The notes below the pieces were generated by a model that saw nothing but the letters and a program-made list of their open reading frames with translations, had not been told where the DNA came from and searched no databases. The position numbers were made by a program, and so were the translations under genes. Positions 8,308 through 17,078 of a stretch of 64,000 nt of DNA are shown here, one piece after another (the first letter of the stretch is position 1; each line of letters starts with the position of its first letter). The stretch spans positions 62,001 to 126,000 of the forward strand of contig NZ_JAGSPK010000004.1 of assembly GCF_018139565.1 (NCBI RefSeq), read 5' to 3'. Origin of the DNA: Cognatundibacterium rivi. Its GTDB lineage: Bacteria > Pseudomonadota > Gammaproteobacteria > Burkholderiales > Burkholderiaceae_D.

Positions 8308-8558
8308 AGCATTTCGTCGCCTGAGTTTTTAAAAAAGCTGACAGCGTCTTACTTGTGTTGCAAAACGTAATTTATAAAACATGATGAGCTATTTGCACAG
8401 CACAAGATAGTGCCGTATTTCACCTTGAATATCCAATGGGAGATAAATAAAACCTCCAGCCTGAATAATCAAACGCCGTTGATACGTTGCGTATTGTGCG
8501 ATCAGCAGGCGATGCGAAGCGCGTGAGAAGCGGGTAGGAAGCGGGCAGTCGCACGCTT

Positions 8559-9644
8559 TCAGGCGGCTTGCGTGAAACAGGATACCCGGTTGCGCCCTTG
8601 CTGTTTAGCGTCGTACATCGCCTGATCGGCGCGGCGCTGAATGGCGGCAATGTTGGTTTCGCTGCGTTCGCCGCTGGCAACACCGATGCTGGCGGTGACT
8701 TTGATGCGCTGCTGGCCGATTTGCGGCATCAGGGCTTCAATGCCGCTGCGCATGTTTTCGGCCAGTTTGGCTGCGCCGCTTAAATCGGTGTCCGGCAGAA
8801 AAACGGAAAATTCCTCACCACCGATACGGCCAACCGCATCACTTTGCCGGACTGATTCCTGCAGTTGTTTAGCGACAGTTTTCAGCACGATGTCACCAGC
8901 TTCATGGCCAAAGGTATCGTTAATTTTTTTGAAGTGATCGAGATCGACAAACAGCACCGCGAACGGCTGCTGGTGGCGGCTTGCCAGATGAATCAACTGA
9001 TCGCAGGTTGCATAATATGCGCCCGCGTTCAGCAGATCGGTCAGCGGGTCGTGGCTGGCGATATGACGCAACTGACGGTTAGACTCGCGCATACGGATGA
9101 AGTAAGACACCGAGCGCGCACCATAGACATGAAAAAAAGCACCCAGATACATCAACGCTGAGAGCAAGGTAGCGATCGCATTTGTTGAATAAGGCTGCGG
9201 CAAAAATGCATTGCCCACCGCCAGACCAACGATCGTACCTATGGTAATCAACATGCCCGCACGCTGACCAAGCAAAATATAGATCCCCGGAATATTGGTA
9301 AAAAACCAGATCACGCGCATTTCATCTTCCGAAACAAAATACAGCGCAGACACAAACTCCAGCAGGCATAAGCACTCGTATATCCACGCCATTGCCACAA
9401 AGCGTTGCGGTTGCCCGCGCAAGACCAGCCAGATCACCAGACTGATGAGCGTAAAACACGTCATCGAAACGACATGGATGGCGTCGATATGATTTACCCC
9501 GCTGGCGACGCCCGCCAGCAACAGCACGGTCACCCCCGCACCAGCCAGCAATAAAATGCATAAAAACCGGAATTGAAACGCCCGGTATTCCTCATTTTTA
9601 AGGAAATCAATATTGCCGTATAAAAGATGATTCAGTGCGTGCAT
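8559..9644 (-). CDS. membrane-anchored diguanylate cyclase (GGDEF)
   Basis: From the ATG at 9644 the protein has 361 residues; an in-frame start at 9794 would add 50 unlikely residues. An N-terminal block of about five or six membrane segments (residues ~20-180) is followed by a GGDEF domain. The catalytic loop reads GGEEF at 275-279. An RQSD inhibitory site sits at 266-269, exactly five residues before GGEEF, so product feedback by c-di-GMP is expected. The metal-binding text FVDLDHFKKINDTFGH is intact. The enzyme should convert two GTP to c-di-GMP in response to a membrane or extracellular cue. The ribosome binding site at the chosen start is weak, so the start is moderately certain. The gene stands alone. 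Confidence 0.88.
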   Translation of the reverse strand: MHALNHLLYGNIDFLKNEEYRAFQFRFLCILLLAGAGVTVLLLAGVASGVNHIDAIHVVSMTCFTLISLVIWLVLRGQPQRFVAMAWIYECLCLLEFVSALYFVSEDEMRVIWFFTNIPGIYILLGQRAGMLITIGTIVGLAVGNAFLPQPYSTNAIATLLSALMYLGAFFHVYGARSVSYFIRMRESNRQLRHIASHDPLTDLLNAGAYYATCDQLIHLASRHQQPFAVLFVDLDHFKKINDTFGHEAGDIVLKTVAKQLQESVRQSDAVGRIGGEEFSVFLPDTDLSGAAKLAENMRSGIEALMPQIGQQRIKVTASIGVASGERSETNIAAIQRRADQAMYDAKQQGRNRVSCFTQAA

Positions 9645-9946
9645 TGACGTTGCGTGATCCGTATTTTTGAAGGAGTAACCATTGTCAATGATACGCCAGA
9701 GCACCAGCGTGCTGCCTATCTTCCTGCGCATTTTGCAACAACATTGGGCTGTCATTTTCTGACGAAATACCAGCTCTAAAAAACAGAGTGGCAAGTAGCA
9801 AAAAGGGTTGCGGAAGGAGGGCGTATGCTACGCTTGCGGTAAGACAGCGCGTGTTAATTCGGCAGTAAAAATTGGTCTGCGCTGAAAGCTGTTCACGGTG
9901 AATAAATACGTGCAGCAAGATTATTTTTTTAACGGAAATCCTTAAT
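9645..9946. other. 302-bp divergent intergenic region
   Basis: This region separates the minus-strand cyclase gene from the plus-strand M23 peptidase gene and should hold both promoters. It contains the first copy of the imperfect 57-bp direct repeat (9860-9916). If the cyclase started at 9794, half of this region would be coding. A weak GGA precedes the GTG start at 9947. Confidence 0.4.
9860..9916 (+). repeat. 57-bp imperfect direct repeat, copy 1
   Basis: It aligns without gaps to 10925-10981, with 46 of 57 bases the same. The best conserved core reads GGTCTGCGCT...AAAG...TTC.CGGTGAA..AAATA. The two copies bracket the M23 peptidase gene. Confidence 0.7.
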
Positions 9947-10894
9947 GTGGAAAAAGTTCGGAATTTGCACTTTCAATCAGCCTTGCTGTTGGTCGCCTGG
10001 CTGTGGTCTTCTTGCTGCTTTTCACAAACGACACTGGTGTCAGTAGAGAGTGTCAAAAAAGCGAATTCGACACTGGTTATTGCGAATAATCGAAGTCGTA
10101 TTCCATTGACTTTAAGCCTGAATTTAGTTCTTTCCAGCAACATCGCCTCCAGCGCGAGCTGGCCGATAGTGCGCTATATTGCACCCGGACAAACGCTGGA
10201 GTTAGTCGACATTTCCGCATTCAATAAGCAGCAGAGATACGAGTTTTTTTATAAATTTAATTATGTAGTTGGTTCGCCAGTTGCGCAGCATGACCCGACT
10301 GCGAAATACAGATTGCCTTTTATTTCAGAGCAGCCCGTCTTCGTCAGTCAGGCACCAGACGGCCCGATTTTTTCTCACAATGCAGTTTCAAATAAAAATG
10401 CCATTGATCTCGTTATGCCTATTGGTACGCCGATTGTTGCGGCCAGATCTGGTTATGTCATCGAAAATGTAAACCAATTTGCAGATAATGGACTGGCGAA
10501 GCCTGAGTTTGTGGACAAGGCAAACCTTGTGCGGATTCTTCATGACGATGGCACTTGGGCCGAATATATCCACCTGAAACAATATTCGTCTCACGTCTCT
10601 CCGGGGCAAAGAATCGAAGCTGGTATGGTCATTGGGCTGTCGGGGAATAGCGGTTTTTCTACGGAACCACATTTGCATTTCCACTTACAAAAAAATGCAA
10701 ATGGCATCATCGTTTCGCTGCCCATAGAATTTTGGCATCCGGTAAAGGGCAAGATAACACCCCGCTATCACACCTGGCTTGCGTACGAAAAAAATACTTC
10801 AACGACAATCGTGCCTACAAAAAAATTAAAGGAATGTGTAAGAAAAGACGCGATCATTGACGACGCGGTGTTGAAATGTATGAAGCAAGCTTAA
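9947..10894 (+). CDS. secreted M23-family (LytM-type) metallopeptidase
   Basis: This 315-residue protein starts at GTG, since the overlapping ATG at 9945 is out of frame. It has a hydrophobic export signal at residues 10-26. An N-terminal beta-rich region is followed by an M23 peptidase domain from about 140 to 260. Expected zinc and catalytic residues are present: His144 and Asp154 (AIDLVMPIGTPI), His209 in EYIHL, and HLHFH at 242-246. M23 enzymes cut peptide cross-links of murein, or act as degenerate activators; the complete motif set here argues for activity. It lies alone between two copies of a direct repeat, which suggests it arrived or was duplicated as a unit. The C-terminus carries two cysteines (KECVRK, VLKCMK). 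Confidence 0.85.
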   Translation: MEKVRNLHFQSALLLVAWLWSSCCFSQTTLVSVESVKKANSTLVIANNRSRIPLTLSLNLVLSSNIASSASWPIVRYIAPGQTLELVDISAFNKQQRYEFFYKFNYVVGSPVAQHDPTAKYRLPFISEQPVFVSQAPDGPIFSHNAVSNKNAIDLVMPIGTPIVAARSGYVIENVNQFADNGLAKPEFVDKANLVRILHDDGTWAEYIHLKQYSSHVSPGQRIEAGMVIGLSGNSGFSTEPHLHFHLQKNANGIIVSLPIEFWHPVKGKITPRYHTWLAYEKNTSTTIVPTKKLKECVRKDAIIDDAVLKCMKQA

Positions 10895-10924
10895 TCTTGT
10901 GAAATAGGGCGGCAGGCAATAATA

Positions 10925-10981
10925 CGGCGGTCAGAATAGGTCTGCGCTAAAAGTTATTCGCGGTGAAGAAATATGTGCCGC
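10925..10981 (+). repeat. 57-bp imperfect direct repeat, copy 2
   Basis: This is the partner of 9860-9916 (46 of 57 identical), starting 30 bp after the stop of the M23 peptidase gene. Neither copy encodes anything obvious or carries terminal inverted repeats. Confidence 0.7.
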
Positions 10982-11094
10982 CAGCGATCTCTGAACGTTG
11001 GTTTTAGACATAAGAAAGGCGCGAGAAATAAAATCACAGCACGCTTTTAACGCGATGAATCGTCAATATCCTTAAAACGCCACCCAATAAAGAT

Positions 11095-11127
11095 GCGGCT
11101 CGTGGCAAAAAACACGCCACAAGCCGC
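11095..11127 (-). terminator. stem-loop terminator of the SIR2-type gene
   Basis: A 12-bp inverted repeat with one mismatch (GCGGCTCGTGGC / GCCACAAGCCGC) and a 9-nt A-rich loop lies 20 bp beyond the stop of the minus-strand gene. Read on the minus strand it is followed by ATCTTTATT, a modest U-tract. Confidence 0.6.
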
Positions 11128-11147
11128 ACAAACATTACGTAGGGTGC

Positions 11148-12506
11148 TTACTTATCAATTTCATAGTCCGTGCCATCGACTACTTTTTTAAGCAAGTCGA
11201 CTGTAGCCTGCGAGTACTTGTGAGTGAAGCTATCAGTAGCTCGCCCGGTTTTTAATGCTACGTGATATTTATTGTCATTTGACTTTATGTTAAAGCCCTT
11301 TGTTTCAGTAACGATTTGAATTAGATCTTGCGCCTTACTCCAGTAATTGAAACCAAGTTGTTCTGCAACGCTTGAAAGTGTGTACGGATAGCTTAGATTA
11401 ACCTTTGAAGGGTCATCTAAATGAGTTACACCAAAAAGTTTTGCAAAATTTTCGCCATTCTCTAGCGAATGTTCGAGAGATGCAAAATCGATCTCAACAT
11501 TCTTATGCGGTACATCAGATCGAATCAAATTGACAGATCTAGCCATTAAAGAACGGAGCAATTTTAGATTTACATGTTCGAGATTTCCATCGCCTTTAAA
11601 GGCTTTAAAGACCCACTCAAAGTTTTGCGCGGTAATATTTTTGATGCGAATATTTTTATCTTCAGAAATGGTCAAGACCTTGTCTCTAGCAGGATAAGAC
11701 GATGCAGTAATCCCACGATCCCACTCAAGAATATAAATATTAGGGATCAATTGAAAGTTTGCACGAACCATTCGGTCGACGTCGTATAAAACTTTTTTAA
11801 TATTCGGATCGTTTGCTCCATACCCTATAAAAATAAGTGGGTGCTCGACAAAGTAAGTTAATAACTTTGCACTTAAATATTTATGATCTTCTTCAAAATT
11901 TATATAATCTTCGGCACCAATGACGATTGACTGCGGATCTGAAATGCAACCATGAATTTTGAAAATTTCGCCAATTGAAAAAAAAGGTTTTCTTAGAATT
12001 TGTTGGCCAATTATTCGATCGTAGGTTGGGAAAATAGATTCAATTATTTCGTCGTAATTAGTGGTGATAATTGCATGAGGCGAAATATTTTTTATTGCCG
12101 AAATTTCAGCTTTTAGTTCGGCACTTAAGGGCTCTCCAGACTCTTCACGCAACAATACCGAGATCATGTGTTTCAAGAAAATATCTTTTGGAAATTTTCC
12201 ACTTCGATATTCTTCTGGAAAATGTTCTTTTCCCGCGCCCCATGCCCATTCAACATAAGCTTCAGCAAAGACACTTCCGATCTTTATCGGATCATTATAT
12301 TTCTGCTTATAATATGCGTAGTCTTTATCAATCGTCGGACAAAGTTCTGCCAACTTCCGTAGAAGTTCATCCCAATTTGGTTTTTTTGCATATCGTTTGG
12401 AAAATCCAGAACCGATAAATAAAATGGGCTGGCATAAAGCTTCAGTCAACACAGTCTCAATATCCGCGGTTACCTCTGCGATATATTGGTTGTAGTCAAG
12501 TGGCAT
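11148..12506 (-). CDS. SIR2-like NADase-type protein, candidate anti-phage effector
   Basis: The ATG at 12506 has AGGA five bases upstream and gives 452 residues; starts at 12512 and 12545 are possible. Residues ~20-250 form a SIR2-like Rossmann domain with GSGFS (about 32-36), TTNYDEI (148-154), KIHG with the expected catalytic His near 185, and IGYGANDPN, typical of the SIR2_2 group. Such domains in defence systems (ThsA, DSR, SIR2-HerA, SIR2-APAZ) hydrolyse NAD+ to stop phage growth. Residues 260-452 are a helical region that I do not recognise; it is not obviously SLOG, APAZ or HerA. No TIR, HerA or Argonaute partner is adjacent. The gene is AT-rich: the 60-base line from 11881 has 21 G/C, against 32 in the line from 13081 in glnS. 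This fits horizontal arrival. Confidence 0.75.
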   Translation of the reverse strand: MPLDYNQYIAEVTADIETVLTEALCQPILFIGSGFSKRYAKKPNWDELLRKLAELCPTIDKDYAYYKQKYNDPIKIGSVFAEAYVEWAWGAGKEHFPEEYRSGKFPKDIFLKHMISVLLREESGEPLSAELKAEISAIKNISPHAIITTNYDEIIESIFPTYDRIIGQQILRKPFFSIGEIFKIHGCISDPQSIVIGAEDYINFEEDHKYLSAKLLTYFVEHPLIFIGYGANDPNIKKVLYDVDRMVRANFQLIPNIYILEWDRGITASSYPARDKVLTISEDKNIRIKNITAQNFEWVFKAFKGDGNLEHVNLKLLRSLMARSVNLIRSDVPHKNVEIDFASLEHSLENGENFAKLFGVTHLDDPSKVNLSYPYTLSSVAEQLGFNYWSKAQDLIQIVTETKGFNIKSNDNKYHVALKTGRATDSFTHKYSQATVDLLKKVVDGTDYEIDK

Positions 12507-12649
12507 AAGCATCCTATTTTTTGCTAAATTTTGGTCAAATAACAAACGATATTAGTTTGGGTGAGTCTAATTTACTTCGGCCAATTGGAATATGCTTCAG
12601 CGATGGAACGTTCAATGATATCGAAAAATGATCAGCGAAGACGAGACGA

Positions 12650-14395
12650 TCACTTCCCCCACGAATCCTTCAAAGTCGTCACCCGATTAAAGACCGGTTT
12701 CCCCACGACAGAATCCACACGATCCGCGACAAAATAGCCGTGGCGTTCAAACTGTAAACGCGTATCCGGTGTCACGTCTTTCATGCCGGGTTCTACGTAG
12801 GCTTTGACGATTTCTAATGCGTTTGGATTGAGCAGTACCATGAAGTCTTTGCCGCCTGCATCTGGATTCGCATCGGTGAACAGGCGGTCGTACAGGCGCA
12901 CTTCGGCTTCTAAGGCGTCGGCGGCGTTGACCCAGTGGATGTTGCCTTTGACTTTGTAATTCGCGCTGCCTTCGGTGCCGGATTTGCTGTCGGCGAAGTA
13001 GTTGCAATGCACGGCAATCACGTTACCGTTTTCATCTTTATCGCAACCGGTGCATTCCACGACGTAGCCGTAACGCAGGCGCACTTTGTTGCCGGGGAAC
13101 AGGCGGAAGTAGCCTTTGACGGGTTCTTCCATGAAGTCTTCCTGTTCTATCCACAGTTCTTTGCCGATGGTGAATTCGCGGTTGCCGCGTTCCGGGTGGT
13201 GCGGGTGAACGGGGGCGCTACAGGAAATATTTTCGCCTTCAGGGAAGTTGTCGATGATCAGTTTCAACGGGCGCAGTACGGCGGTGGCGCGTGGTGCTTT
13301 CGGGTCGAGGTCTTCACGCAGGCAGCCTTCGAGTGTGCTGTAATCGATCCAGCCATCAGAGCGGGTGACGCCTATGCGTTCGCAGAAAAGCTGGATGGAT
13401 TCTGGTGTGTAGCCACGGCGACGGATGCCGACGATGGTGGGCATGCGCGGGTCGTCCCAACCGCTGACGATGTTTTGCTCGACCAGTTGGCGCAGTTTGC
13501 GTTTGCTGGTGACGACGTAAGTTAAGTTCAGGCGCGCGAATTCGTATTGGCGTGGCACGGGTTGTTTGAAGAAACCGCCTTCGGCTGCGCGGGCGATAAT
13601 CCAATCGTAGAACGGACGGTGATCCTGGAATTCTAAGGTGCAGATTGAGTGCGTGATGTTTTCGATTGCGTCTTCGAGCGGATGCGCGTAGTCGTACATC
13701 GGGTAGATGCACCATTTGTCGCCGGTGTTGTGGTGATGCGCGTGGCGGATACGGTAGATTGCCGGGTCGCGCATATTCATATTTGGTGACGCCATGTCGA
13801 TTTTGGCGCGCAGGATGTGGGCGCCATCGGCAAATTCACCGGCTTTCATGCGGCGGAATAAATCCAGTGATTCGCTGGCTGTGCGATCGCGGAAAGGCGA
13901 GTTCACGCCAGGCCGTGAGAAATCACCACGATTCGCCGCCATGTCTTCAGGGCTTTGGCTATCGACGTAGGCATGGCCAGCATTGATCAGGTATTCGGCA
14001 ATCGCGTAGAAAGTGTCGAAATAATTGCTGGCGTAATACAGGTGATTGCCGCCGCCGTTTTGTGCCGAGGCTTGCCAGTCGAAACCCAGCCATTTGACGC
14101 TATCCATGATGGTGTCGACGTATTCCTGATCTTCTTTTTCTGGATTGGTATCGTCAAAGCGCAGATGGCAAACGCCGTTGTAATCGCGGGCTAAACCGAA
14201 ATTGAGGCAGATTGATTTGGCATGGCCGATGTGCAGGTAGCCATTTGGTTCTGGCGGAAAGCGGGTGATGACGGCTGGCATGCCATCGCGCTTGTAAGTG
14301 CCTGCGGCGTTGTCGTTATCGATAATGGCGCGTAAAAAATTGGAAACGGGTGCGGTGGTTTCTGCTGCTGCCTTATTTTTGTTGTCGTTGCTCAT
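12650..14395 (-). CDS. glnS: glutaminyl-tRNA synthetase
   Basis: The 581-residue protein charges tRNA-Gln with glutamine in the cytoplasm. The class I signature is clear: PPEPNGYLHIGHAK near residues 47-60, and SKRK (KMSKS-type loop) in the text VVTSKRKLRQLV. RFDDTNPEKE and the ICTLEFQDHRPFYDW segment are characteristic of GlnRS/GluRS enzymes and favour GlnRS. The C-terminal beta-barrel anticodon-binding part is complete. The family is usually about 555 residues; the extra length is mostly a polar N-terminal extension (about 30 residues, rich in Asn/Lys/Ala). It is a single-gene unit on the minus strand. Confidence 0.97.
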   Translation of the reverse strand: MSNDNKNKAAAETTAPVSNFLRAIIDNDNAAGTYKRDGMPAVITRFPPEPNGYLHIGHAKSICLNFGLARDYNGVCHLRFDDTNPEKEDQEYVDTIMDSVKWLGFDWQASAQNGGGNHLYYASNYFDTFYAIAEYLINAGHAYVDSQSPEDMAANRGDFSRPGVNSPFRDRTASESLDLFRRMKAGEFADGAHILRAKIDMASPNMNMRDPAIYRIRHAHHHNTGDKWCIYPMYDYAHPLEDAIENITHSICTLEFQDHRPFYDWIIARAAEGGFFKQPVPRQYEFARLNLTYVVTSKRKLRQLVEQNIVSGWDDPRMPTIVGIRRRGYTPESIQLFCERIGVTRSDGWIDYSTLEGCLREDLDPKAPRATAVLRPLKLIIDNFPEGENISCSAPVHPHHPERGNREFTIGKELWIEQEDFMEEPVKGYFRLFPGNKVRLRYGYVVECTGCDKDENGNVIAVHCNYFADSKSGTEGSANYKVKGNIHWVNAADALEAEVRLYDRLFTDANPDAGGKDFMVLLNPNALEIVKAYVEPGMKDVTPDTRLQFERHGYFVADRVDSVVGKPVFNRVTTLKDSWGK

Positions 14396-14769
14396 AAATT
14401 AAACCGATAAAAATGAAATGTTGGATACGAGACCGGCGCGCTGGTTCGTTGACAGGCAGATGGCAGGCGCTTTCTGGTGAATTGCTTTGCGCAGGCGATG
14501 CGCAAGAGACGCCCAACCTCATCTGTGCCCGTGAGCGAACGTGCGCTTCAGTGCTTCCATAATGGGATGACAAGCATTTTACCGTAGCGCAGCACAGAAA
14601 GCGCATTTGTTTGGCGGCTGTTTGTTGTGCGGATGCTGGCGCTAATGCTGGTGTCAGGCGTGAGCGCCATTGTATGGCGCACCACGTATAAATGGCTGAT
14701 GCAGGATGGATGCTGAAACTGAGTAGAGCCGGGCTGCTTTGTGCCTGCCCCGGAGGCAACAACGATGCA
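14396..14769. other. 374-bp gap between glnS and the CHASE8-HAMP-GGDEF gene
   Basis: It should contain the glnS promoter and the 3' end of the minus-strand cyclase operon. I see no tRNA, riboswitch or strong terminator. A GC-rich zone at 14660-14760 has partial self-complementarity but no clean stem. A minus-strand open frame spanning 14373-14828 overlaps both neighbours and has no coding character. Confidence 0.4.
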
Positions 14770-16095
14770 TCAGTTTTCTTTGTACTCGACGCGGTTTCTG
14801 CCATTGTGTTTCGCGGCATACAGAGCATTATCCGCGCGCCGTATCATTTCAGAGATGTTGTCGGGATGGCGGTGAGCGGCAACGCCAAAGCTGGCGGTGC
14901 GTTTGCCTACGGTCTCGAATTCATAGACTTCGATCGCGGCACGCAGCTCTTCTGCAACCGCAATCGCGTCTTCGGCGGTAGTTTCGCGGAAGATCACGAT
15001 GAATTCTTCGCCGCCCCAGCGTCCAACGGCATCACTGCTGCGCACGTTTTTCTGCAGGATTTTACCGATGCTGATCAGTACCTGATCACCGACCTGATGA
15101 CCATACGTATCGTTGACTGACTTGAATTTATCAACGTCGATAATGGTCAGTGCAAAATTGCTGCCGTAACGCTGGCTGCGCAAATGTTCTTCGTCAAGGA
15201 TGGTTTCGAGTTTGAAGCGGTTGTATAAACCGGTCAGGCGGTCGGTATTGGACAGATATTCGAGGTCCTGATTTTTCAGTTCGAGCTGGCGGGTACGTTC
15301 GCCGACCAGTTTTTCCAGATTGGCATTGACCTCCAGCATTTCATCGTGGCTGCGCTGAATTTCAGACGCCATTTTATTAAATCCATCTTCGAGTTCCTGA
15401 ATCTCCCCGCCGGAATTGGCGAGGATGCGGGTACTGAATTCGCCTTGTGCCATGCGATGTACGCTGTCGATCAGGCGTGACAGCGGGCGTGTCAGATCAT
15501 TGCTCATACGCAGCGCCAGTACGGATGCAAACGCAGTGCCGACGACGCCGATCAACAGGCTGACAATCGCAAACAGGTTTTTGCTGCGCTGGCTGGATGC
15601 GGTACTGAGTTCCAGATAGACGTAGCCCAGCAGCTTGGCTTTTTCTGCTCTTTCTTTGGTCGCGCTGTCGAATAAATCAAATGCGTCGCCTTCGGTATTG
15701 CCCTGATAAATCGGCGCACCGAAAATCAGGCTGCCTTTTCCTTTTGAAATGCGGCCTTCCATGGCTGCTCGCTGGTGTTCTGCGGTGAGCACATCGGGTT
15801 TGCCGCTGATGGCAAGAATATGCCTTTCAGTGTCAGTAATAATCACGGCTTGCGAATCATCTTCTTTCATGATCGCTTGCGCCATTGATTGCAGCACCTC
15901 ACGATTACCTGAAAACACGCCGTATTCGCAGGCGGGAGCGAGATGACGTGTGATCAGCGCACCGCGCGCTTTGAGCGCACCATCAATTTCAGTAATACCG
16001 ACCACGACGACCAACACCGTCAACAAGATCATGATGGCCCATACCGGCACCAGGGCGATAAACAGTATGCGTTTTGATAGCTGCCAGTTTTTCAT
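14770..16095 (-). CDS. CHASE8-like-HAMP-GGDEF membrane diguanylate cyclase
   Basis: This 441-residue protein has two membrane helices (residues 9-33 and 173-196) enclosing a periplasmic sensor of about 140 residues. The sensor carries the TRHLAPACEYGVFSGN text typical of CHASE8 domains. A HAMP linker (about 197-250) and coiled coil lead into a GGDEF domain with GGEEF at 361-365 and an RSSD inhibitory site at 352-355. It should make c-di-GMP under control of the periplasmic domain. Its start overlaps the stop of the upstream binding-protein gene by four bases (ATGA), so the two are translationally coupled. This layout recalls YfiN/TpbB, which is governed by a periplasmic partner. Confidence 0.92.
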   Translation of the reverse strand: MKNWQLSKRILFIALVPVWAIMILLTVLVVVVGITEIDGALKARGALITRHLAPACEYGVFSGNREVLQSMAQAIMKEDDSQAVIITDTERHILAISGKPDVLTAEHQRAAMEGRISKGKGSLIFGAPIYQGNTEGDAFDLFDSATKERAEKAKLLGYVYLELSTASSQRSKNLFAIVSLLIGVVGTAFASVLALRMSNDLTRPLSRLIDSVHRMAQGEFSTRILANSGGEIQELEDGFNKMASEIQRSHDEMLEVNANLEKLVGERTRQLELKNQDLEYLSNTDRLTGLYNRFKLETILDEEHLRSQRYGSNFALTIIDVDKFKSVNDTYGHQVGDQVLISIGKILQKNVRSSDAVGRWGGEEFIVIFRETTAEDAIAVAEELRAAIEVYEFETVGKRTASFGVAAHRHPDNISEMIRRADNALYAAKHNGRNRVEYKEN

Positions 16096-17075
16096 TGCGC
16101 CTGCTCCGACGTTAGCCTGAGATGGCGTTGGATTTCAATGTCGGAATCGATGCTGAGACCCAGCGAGCGGGCGACTTGCGGATTCGTATTCACTGAAAAA
16201 TAGCGAGGATACTGCGGCGCAGGCAGGCTGCTGGCCGAGGATAAATTGCTGATAATTTCTGCAACCTGCTGGCTGATCTGGGCAGGAGTGCTATACACCG
16301 CGGCCAGTGCGCCCGCCTTCACGTAGGAAGCGGAAAAACCAAATAAAGGCACTTGCTGCCGGTAGCTGGTCAATAAAATGCTGGAAATATTATTGCGGTT
16401 ATAGATCTGCGCATCGGGCACGGCCAGTATCACATTGCTGTTGCTTAATAGCCGGCGCAGTGCGTTCAGCAATTCTGCATCATCGGTGACAGATTCGATA
16501 TTCACTGTCAGATCGACTTCTTTTGCTGCGCTTTGCAGGGCGGAAATGTAGTCGCTCGATTCTCTGCCCAGCAGAATGCCGACTTTGGAGCGGGGCGGCA
16601 TGGTGGCGCGTATCAGCCGTAATTGTCTGCTCCATGACTGATCCATATAGACCGCTGAAAACCGACGTTGATCCTGGTTGCGGTTGTATTGCTTTGCTGT
16701 TTTGATGAAGGTTGCCCTCGGTACCAGCACGTTCAGTACGGGATTCGTAGCAGGCTTTTGCGCCATCGCCACCATCGCTGGCGTGCCAACGGCAATCACG
16801 AGCTGGTTGGCAGCGGCACGGCTGAATTCATCATTTGCCATATTTTTCAGCGAGAGCAGCCTGACTGAGGTTTTATTTGATGGCTGCAAAAGACTGTTGA
16901 GGTGATTTGCAAATTCTTCGTATGCGCCACCTTCATCACTCAGGACGATAGTGATGTTGTCCAGCGTATATGCCGAAGCGGTGACGCCGGAGAACAGCAT
17001 GAGTGCCCATCCGAGCAGGCAGGCGTAGCACTTGCGGCGCAAATCCCTGCTGATCAGTCGGCGTAAGCGTCCCAT
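16092..17075 (-). CDS. periplasmic ABC_sub_bind-type (PF04392-like) binding protein
   Basis: This 327-residue protein has a basic N-terminus and a hydrophobic export segment (about residues 18-36, ending VTASA). Two Rossmann-like lobes follow: LVIAVGTPAMVAMA, then SKVGILLGRESSDYISAL and ALRRLLSNSNVILAVPDAQIYN. This is the order seen in ABC_sub_bind proteins, which usually feed an ABC importer. No permease or ATPase is encoded nearby. It instead sits between a TonB-dependent receptor gene (3-bp gap) and a CHASE8-type cyclase gene (4-bp overlap), so it more likely reports a ligand to the cyclase. The ligand is unknown. Confidence 0.8.
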   Translation of the reverse strand: MGRLRRLISRDLRRKCYACLLGWALMLFSGVTASAYTLDNITIVLSDEGGAYEEFANHLNSLLQPSNKTSVRLLSLKNMANDEFSRAAANQLVIAVGTPAMVAMAQKPATNPVLNVLVPRATFIKTAKQYNRNQDQRRFSAVYMDQSWSRQLRLIRATMPPRSKVGILLGRESSDYISALQSAAKEVDLTVNIESVTDDAELLNALRRLLSNSNVILAVPDAQIYNRNNISSILLTSYRQQVPLFGFSASYVKAGALAAVYSTPAQISQQVAEIISNLSSASSLPAPQYPRYFSVNTNPQVARSLGLSIDSDIEIQRHLRLTSEQAQ

Positions 17076-17078
17076 GAT

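Noticed and set aside
12935-13525. 196-codon open frame antisense to glnS
   Set aside because: It is a mirror of the strong codon bias of glnS; repeated Phe/Ala/Val/Asp composition with no family resemblance. Many similar long antisense frames elsewhere in the window were discarded for the same reason.
14373-14828. 151-codon minus-strand frame between glnS and the cyclase operon
   Set aside because: Overlaps both flanking genes, has no ribosome binding site and low-complexity composition.
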